Assembly: GCF_030053115.1 (NCBI RefSeq)
Contig: NZ_CP125619.1
Span: 807,001 to 871,000 of the forward strand
DNA length: 64,000 nt
From: Pseudomonas svalbardensis
GTDB lineage: Bacteria > Pseudomonadota > Gammaproteobacteria > Pseudomonadales > Pseudomonadaceae
Direction of reading: 5' to 3'
Positions 60,723-64,000 of the stretch are shown here, in pieces. Numbering within the stretch: the first letter of the stretch is position 1; each line of letters opens with the position of its first letter. The notes beneath the pieces were generated by a model. It did no database searches, was not told where the DNA came from, and worked only from the letters and a program-made list of their open reading frames with translations. Position numbers and translations under genes: made by a program.

Positions 60723-63626
60723 TCAGGCAGCCCGAGCCTCGCTCTCATCCGTTCCCGGAATCGTCTTCACGATGTAGCAGCGTTGCGGGCCGAGGCCGGG
60801 TAACCGGACCAGACTCGATGCCTTACCGTCGCTGGCAGGTTCCAGCACGCCACGCTGCAGCAGTTCCTTGTTCACGGCGTTGATGTTCATGCCCCGGAAG
60901 ATCTCGGAGCGCCACGCCTCGGGCAGCACGTAATAGGTGTTGGTGGTGTGCATGGTGTCGCCCATGCCGTGCTCCAGCGTCTTGCGAAAGCCGAGACGGT
61001 CGATGGTGCGCGGGCCGTGTTCGTCGATCTTGGCCGCCGCCGATTCCCAGCGGGTGAAGCGGCTTTCGCCGAAGCGCTCGATGACCTGGCGCAGCCGCGC
61101 CAAGATCGCATCACCTTCGAAGTTACCGGCGCCGCCGCGCTCGTTCAGCCACGCGTTCAGGCAAACACGGGCGGCTGTGGTGGCGGTCCCGTCCGGCCAG
61201 CCAGTAATCCCCATCGCGGTGGCCAGCTCGCCCGCGGCAGCCGCAAGGCCGAACCGAGCGGCAGCACGGTGTGCTTGTCCGCTGGCGGAAGCTGGAAGCG
61301 ACTTGGCAATAAAGCCTTCCAGCGTGCGGCGCAGAATGGCTGACCAAGCATGCCGCTTGCCGGGCTCACAGAGGGCCGACAGAAAGGCGGTGAGTGGTGT
61401 GCCGTAATAGTTCGCCACGCGTGCTTTAAGCGCGTCGGAGAGGGCTGCGGCGTCGTCGAAGCCGTTCAGTACGTCGAACATGCCAAGGCCTTTGCTGGCA
61501 TCGGCCGGTACGGCGAGCATGCGCACCTCCATACCCGCTTTGAGCTCCTTATTAGCTTCGGCCATGTGCTGGGCCAAGGTCTTCTCGCCGGTGGAGAGAA
61601 ACAGCAAGCGCCACTCCTGAACCTGTCGGCCAGCTTGGCCCCGGTCATTGGCGCGTGCCTTGCCGGTGCCGTTACCGAGCATGTACACCGTCTCGCCGAT
61701 GATGCGCGGATCGCACATGCCGATTTCGTCCAGTACCAGGAGGCCATCGGAATGAGCCGCGGCGATGGATTCCAGCGCGTTGTCGGTGGAACGCCAGGAG
61801 CGCACCAAGCGTGGGCCGCCGTAGATCGAAGCGGCAACCTGCAGGTGAGTGGTCTTGCCGCCTGAGCTGTCGCCGTATAGGTGGAAGCCGCCCGACTCAT
61901 GGCCAAGCATATGCAGCAGGGGACCCGCGAACGCCACGCCGACGACAAACGCCAAGCGATGGTTGCCGATGCACAATGCGCCGATCTGCTGTTGCCACTG
62001 CTCGAGCGTGCCCGCTTCGCTGATGGGCGGAAGCTGCGCACCGGCCTCATAGAAGTGCAGGTGTTCGGCGTGCGCACCGACCTGCTGCTCGGGCAGCAAG
62101 AAGGCGCTGTCGTGCCAACCCAAACGGGTGACCAGTCGCGCCCGTTGCGCACTGTCGAAGCCACCAAGGTAACTCTGCAGGTCGTTGCGTGCGTTGCGCC
62201 CCGAACGGCTTCCGGCTAGGCGCATGCCCATGTCCACCAATGGGCCGAGAACGTCCTTGCCGAAGTCGCCGGTCATGGTACGCGCCGGGATGTTCCAGCG
62301 CTTCTTGGTGCCGTCCGGATCGTCGAACTCGACCAACAAGCCCCAGTTGTGACCCTTCTCGTCACGGGTGCGAGCAAGGATCGCTAGAGGCGAGCACACC
62401 GGGCGTGCCTCGCCGTCGTCGCCAGCATAGAACACGCCCTCGGGCGTCAGGCGAAAGCCACTGGGCATCAGGTCATTTTTCGATTTTACGGGTCGCTTGG
62501 CCGCCGTTTTCGTTTTCGGTTCGGCCTTGGTTTCAGCCTGCTCCGTTGCCGACTTTTCCACAGCCAAACCAAACAGTTCACCGCTGTTTTCCAGTTCGGC
62601 GAAATGGGCCGCTGTCCAGCCTTTGGCGTGGGCATCGGCCGCGTCGTCGCCCTCATCCCATTGACCACCTTTGACGAAGATCGGTTGATTGTTCTTGAAG
62701 GTAGGCTTGCGCTTGAAGGCATCCAAGGCGAGAACACGCACTGACGCGGCGCCGATCTGCTGCAGCTGTTTGGCGACGGCGTCCATGCAGCTTGCGCCGC
62801 TGGCGTCGTTGTCTGGCCACAACACCACGCACCGACCTTTGAGCGGCGTCAGGTCAGCTTTGTGCCAGGAGTACGAGCCGTTCGGCCAGCACGTGGCCAC
62901 GTAGTCGGGCAGCAAATTCGCCGCAGCGTCGGCGGCTTTTTCGCCTTCGCACAGCATCACCGGCGCCTCTGCGCGTTGCGCCAGTTCATCCAGGCGTAGC
63001 AGTGGGCGCGGCTCAGGCAGACCTTGCCAGCGCCATTGCTGCGTTTGACCGTCGGCACGTTTGCACCAGGTCAAAGGTGCAAACACCTTGCGCGGTTTGC
63101 CGTCTTCATCCGGGCCCAAATCAAAGCGGTAGAGCGCCATGACTGGCTGGCCCTGAGCGTCGCGATAAATCCAGACTTTAGACGGTGCGCCGTGTTGCCG
63201 GTGTTTGGCCGGGCACTTGCTCATGGCCTCGGCAGGGATCGGCTGAATGGCGAGCCATTCCGGTGTTTTGCTTTTGCTGGGGCTTGGCTTCGATTGAGCC
63301 GCCCCAGCGGTAACGTGCAGCAGATCCGCCAGCTTGTTGCAGGCTTCGACGTCGGTGCCGCCATCGAGATAGCGCACCAGATCGATCAGATCGCCGCCCT
63401 TGTCACCGGTGGCAAAATCCGCCCAGGTGCCTTTGCTCATATTGACCTTGAGGGAGCCGGCGCGCTTGTCGGCGCGGGTGGGATTGGCGGCGGTGTATTC
63501 CTTGCCGCCGTCGACGCGTTTACCGTTGGACAGCCAATGGGCAAGCACCCGGTCGATGTTCTGCAACGCAGCGCCTTTGACTTGGGCGAACGTAGGACGA
63601 CGGCTATTGGAGTGAGAGGCCTTCAT
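60723..63626 (-). CDS. primase-helicase of a satellite-like element (TOPRIM plus DUF927)
   Basis: 967 residues. The N-terminal part is an AEP/DnaG-like zinc-lacking lead (SKGTWADFATGDKGGDLIDLVRYLDGG). A TOPRIM domain follows (VMLCEGEKAADAA near 215, VVLWPDNDASG near 266), and a DUF927-type helicase with Walker A GDSSGGKTT (about 584-592) and LLVLDEIGMCDPRIIGE as Walker B. This is the layout of replication proteins in P4-like and other integrative elements and should start replication of the excised element from its own origin. The stop of the DUF3077-like gene overlaps its ATG. Confidence 0.88.
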   Translation of the reverse strand: MKASHSNSRRPTFAQVKGAALQNIDRVLAHWLSNGKRVDGGKEYTAANPTRADKRAGSLKVNMSKGTWADFATGDKGGDLIDLVRYLDGGTDVEACNKLADLLHVTAGAAQSKPSPSKSKTPEWLAIQPIPAEAMSKCPAKHRQHGAPSKVWIYRDAQGQPVMALYRFDLGPDEDGKPRKVFAPLTWCKRADGQTQQWRWQGLPEPRPLLRLDELAQRAEAPVMLCEGEKAADAAANLLPDYVATCWPNGSYSWHKADLTPLKGRCVVLWPDNDASGASCMDAVAKQLQQIGAASVRVLALDAFKRKPTFKNNQPIFVKGGQWDEGDDAADAHAKGWTAAHFAELENSGELFGLAVEKSATEQAETKAEPKTKTAAKRPVKSKNDLMPSGFRLTPEGVFYAGDDGEARPVCSPLAILARTRDEKGHNWGLLVEFDDPDGTKKRWNIPARTMTGDFGKDVLGPLVDMGMRLAGSRSGRNARNDLQSYLGGFDSAQRARLVTRLGWHDSAFLLPEQQVGAHAEHLHFYEAGAQLPPISEAGTLEQWQQQIGALCIGNHRLAFVVGVAFAGPLLHMLGHESGGFHLYGDSSGGKTTHLQVAASIYGGPRLVRSWRSTDNALESIAAAHSDGLLVLDEIGMCDPRIIGETVYMLGNGTGKARANDRGQAGRQVQEWRLLFLSTGEKTLAQHMAEANKELKAGMEVRMLAVPADASKGLGMFDVLNGFDDAAALSDALKARVANYYGTPLTAFLSALCEPGKRHAWSAILRRTLEGFIAKSLPASASGQAHRAAARFGLAAAAGELATAMGITGWPDGTATTAARVCLNAWLNERGGAGNFEGDAILARLRQVIERFGESRFTRWESAAAKIDEHGPRTIDRLGFRKTLEHGMGDTMHTTNTYYVLPEAWRSEIFRGMNINAVNKELLQRGVLEPASDGKASSLVRLPGLGPQRCYIVKTIPGTDESEARAA

Positions 63627-63907
63627 ACACCACCGCCTTGGGCCAATTGCAACCCGCTGGTAACGTCATCAATGATGGCCTTCGCCATCTCGCTCAAATA
63701 ATGCGAAGCCCAGACCATCGCGTCGTTGTCATTCTCCATGCCGCTCAAGAAAGTGAGCTTGTTTACACAATCCATGAGTAGAGAAGCTTGTTCGAGCGCT
63801 TCCTCGCACGATATGCCGGCATTGATACGGAACAGTGGCTGATTCTGAGCGTTGCACTTGGCAAAGGTGGCGCCCCCCACCGTATTGATCGCAATGGAAG
63901 GGTTCAT
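63623..63907 (-). CDS. DUF3077-like small protein
   Basis: 94 residues from the ATG at 63907, which overlaps the previous stop as ATGA. LFRINAGISCEEALEQASLLMDCVNKL is the pattern of DUF3077, a short helical protein common in Pseudomonas prophage-like elements. Function unknown. It is joined to the primase gene by another ATGA overlap, so both are parts of one replication operon. Confidence 0.75.
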   Translation of the reverse strand: MNPSIAINTVGGATFAKCNAQNQPLFRINAGISCEEALEQASLLMDCVNKLTFLSGMENDNDAMVWASHYLSEMAKAIIDDVTSGLQLAQGGGV

Positions 63908-63999
63908 TGGGCGCCTCCACTCATGGGTGGCCGAGTGGAGTTGTCGGCGTGCATGGCGAGGGTGCGGATCAGTCCCAGCGTCCCTCGAACGTCCCACAG
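63904..63999 (-). CDS. C-terminal end of an uncharacterised gene (partial)
   Basis: 31 residues (LWDVRGTLGLIRTLAMHAD... to the TGA at 63906-63904) run in from outside the window. The stop overlaps the next ATG. It is probably a small accessory gene of the replication operon; nothing more can be said. Confidence 0.5.
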   Translation of the reverse strand: MWDVRGTLGLIRTLAMHADNSTRPPMSGGAQ

Positions 64000-64000
64000 C

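Overview
The window reads as high-GC chromosome of a Pseudomonas of the fluorescens group. The evidence is the style of the REP palindromes (a REPIN at 20402-20493), GNAT, KaiC-like, DUF2252 and PliI-like neighbours typical of that genus, an insecticidal Tc toxin operon, and an MvaT-type H-NS analogue. All assignments come from reading the sequence; no database search was run.

Region 1 (1-14298, + strand) is one tightly packed operon for an unidentified acyl/polyketide amine. It holds two ketosynthase/chain-length-factor-like pairs, an aminotransferase fused to an acyl-thioester reductase, two short-chain reductases, and an export set of a DUF1302 outer-membrane protein, a LolA-like lipoprotein-sorting protein and an MMPL/RND transporter. 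The logic is: build and reduce a chain, release it as an aldehyde, transaminate it, and move a lipid-like product to the outer membrane. The second ketosynthase-like gene has an abnormal start that suggests a one-base lesion.

Region 2 (14365-26389) is ordinary metabolic and regulatory chromosome: MerR and two LysR regulators, two flavodoxin-fold quinone reductases, TauE/SafE and SulP transporters, an epimerase, and a GntP permease / RpiR regulator / D-aminoacylase operon.

Region 3 (26432-40933, - strand) is a four-gene Tc toxin operon in the order TcA N-half, TcA C-half, TcB, TcC, joined by overlapping or near-overlapping stops and starts. The variable C-terminus of TcC carries a deaminase-like HSE plus CxxC signature.

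Region 4 (41126-51602) holds a chemoreceptor, a histidine-phosphatase/PAP2 pair, a RimJ-like acetyltransferase, a three-gene KaiC-like/histidine-kinase operon, a DUF2252 protein, a PliI-like lysozyme inhibitor and an isochorismatase-like hydrolase.

Region 5 (about 51787 to the window end) is a mobile element related in logic to P4-type satellites. It carries an 967-residue TOPRIM/DUF927 primase-helicase, a coiled-coil partner, an MvaT-like protein, small unknown genes, short iteron clusters, and three copies of a C4-antisense-like RNA element that overlap Ash-like reading frames. Its cargo is a visibly AT-rich 1626-residue STAND-type NTPase with a phospholipase-D-like C-terminus and an alanine where the Walker A lysine should be; this is the best candidate for an undescribed (probably anti-phage) system. 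The right end of the element lies outside the window.
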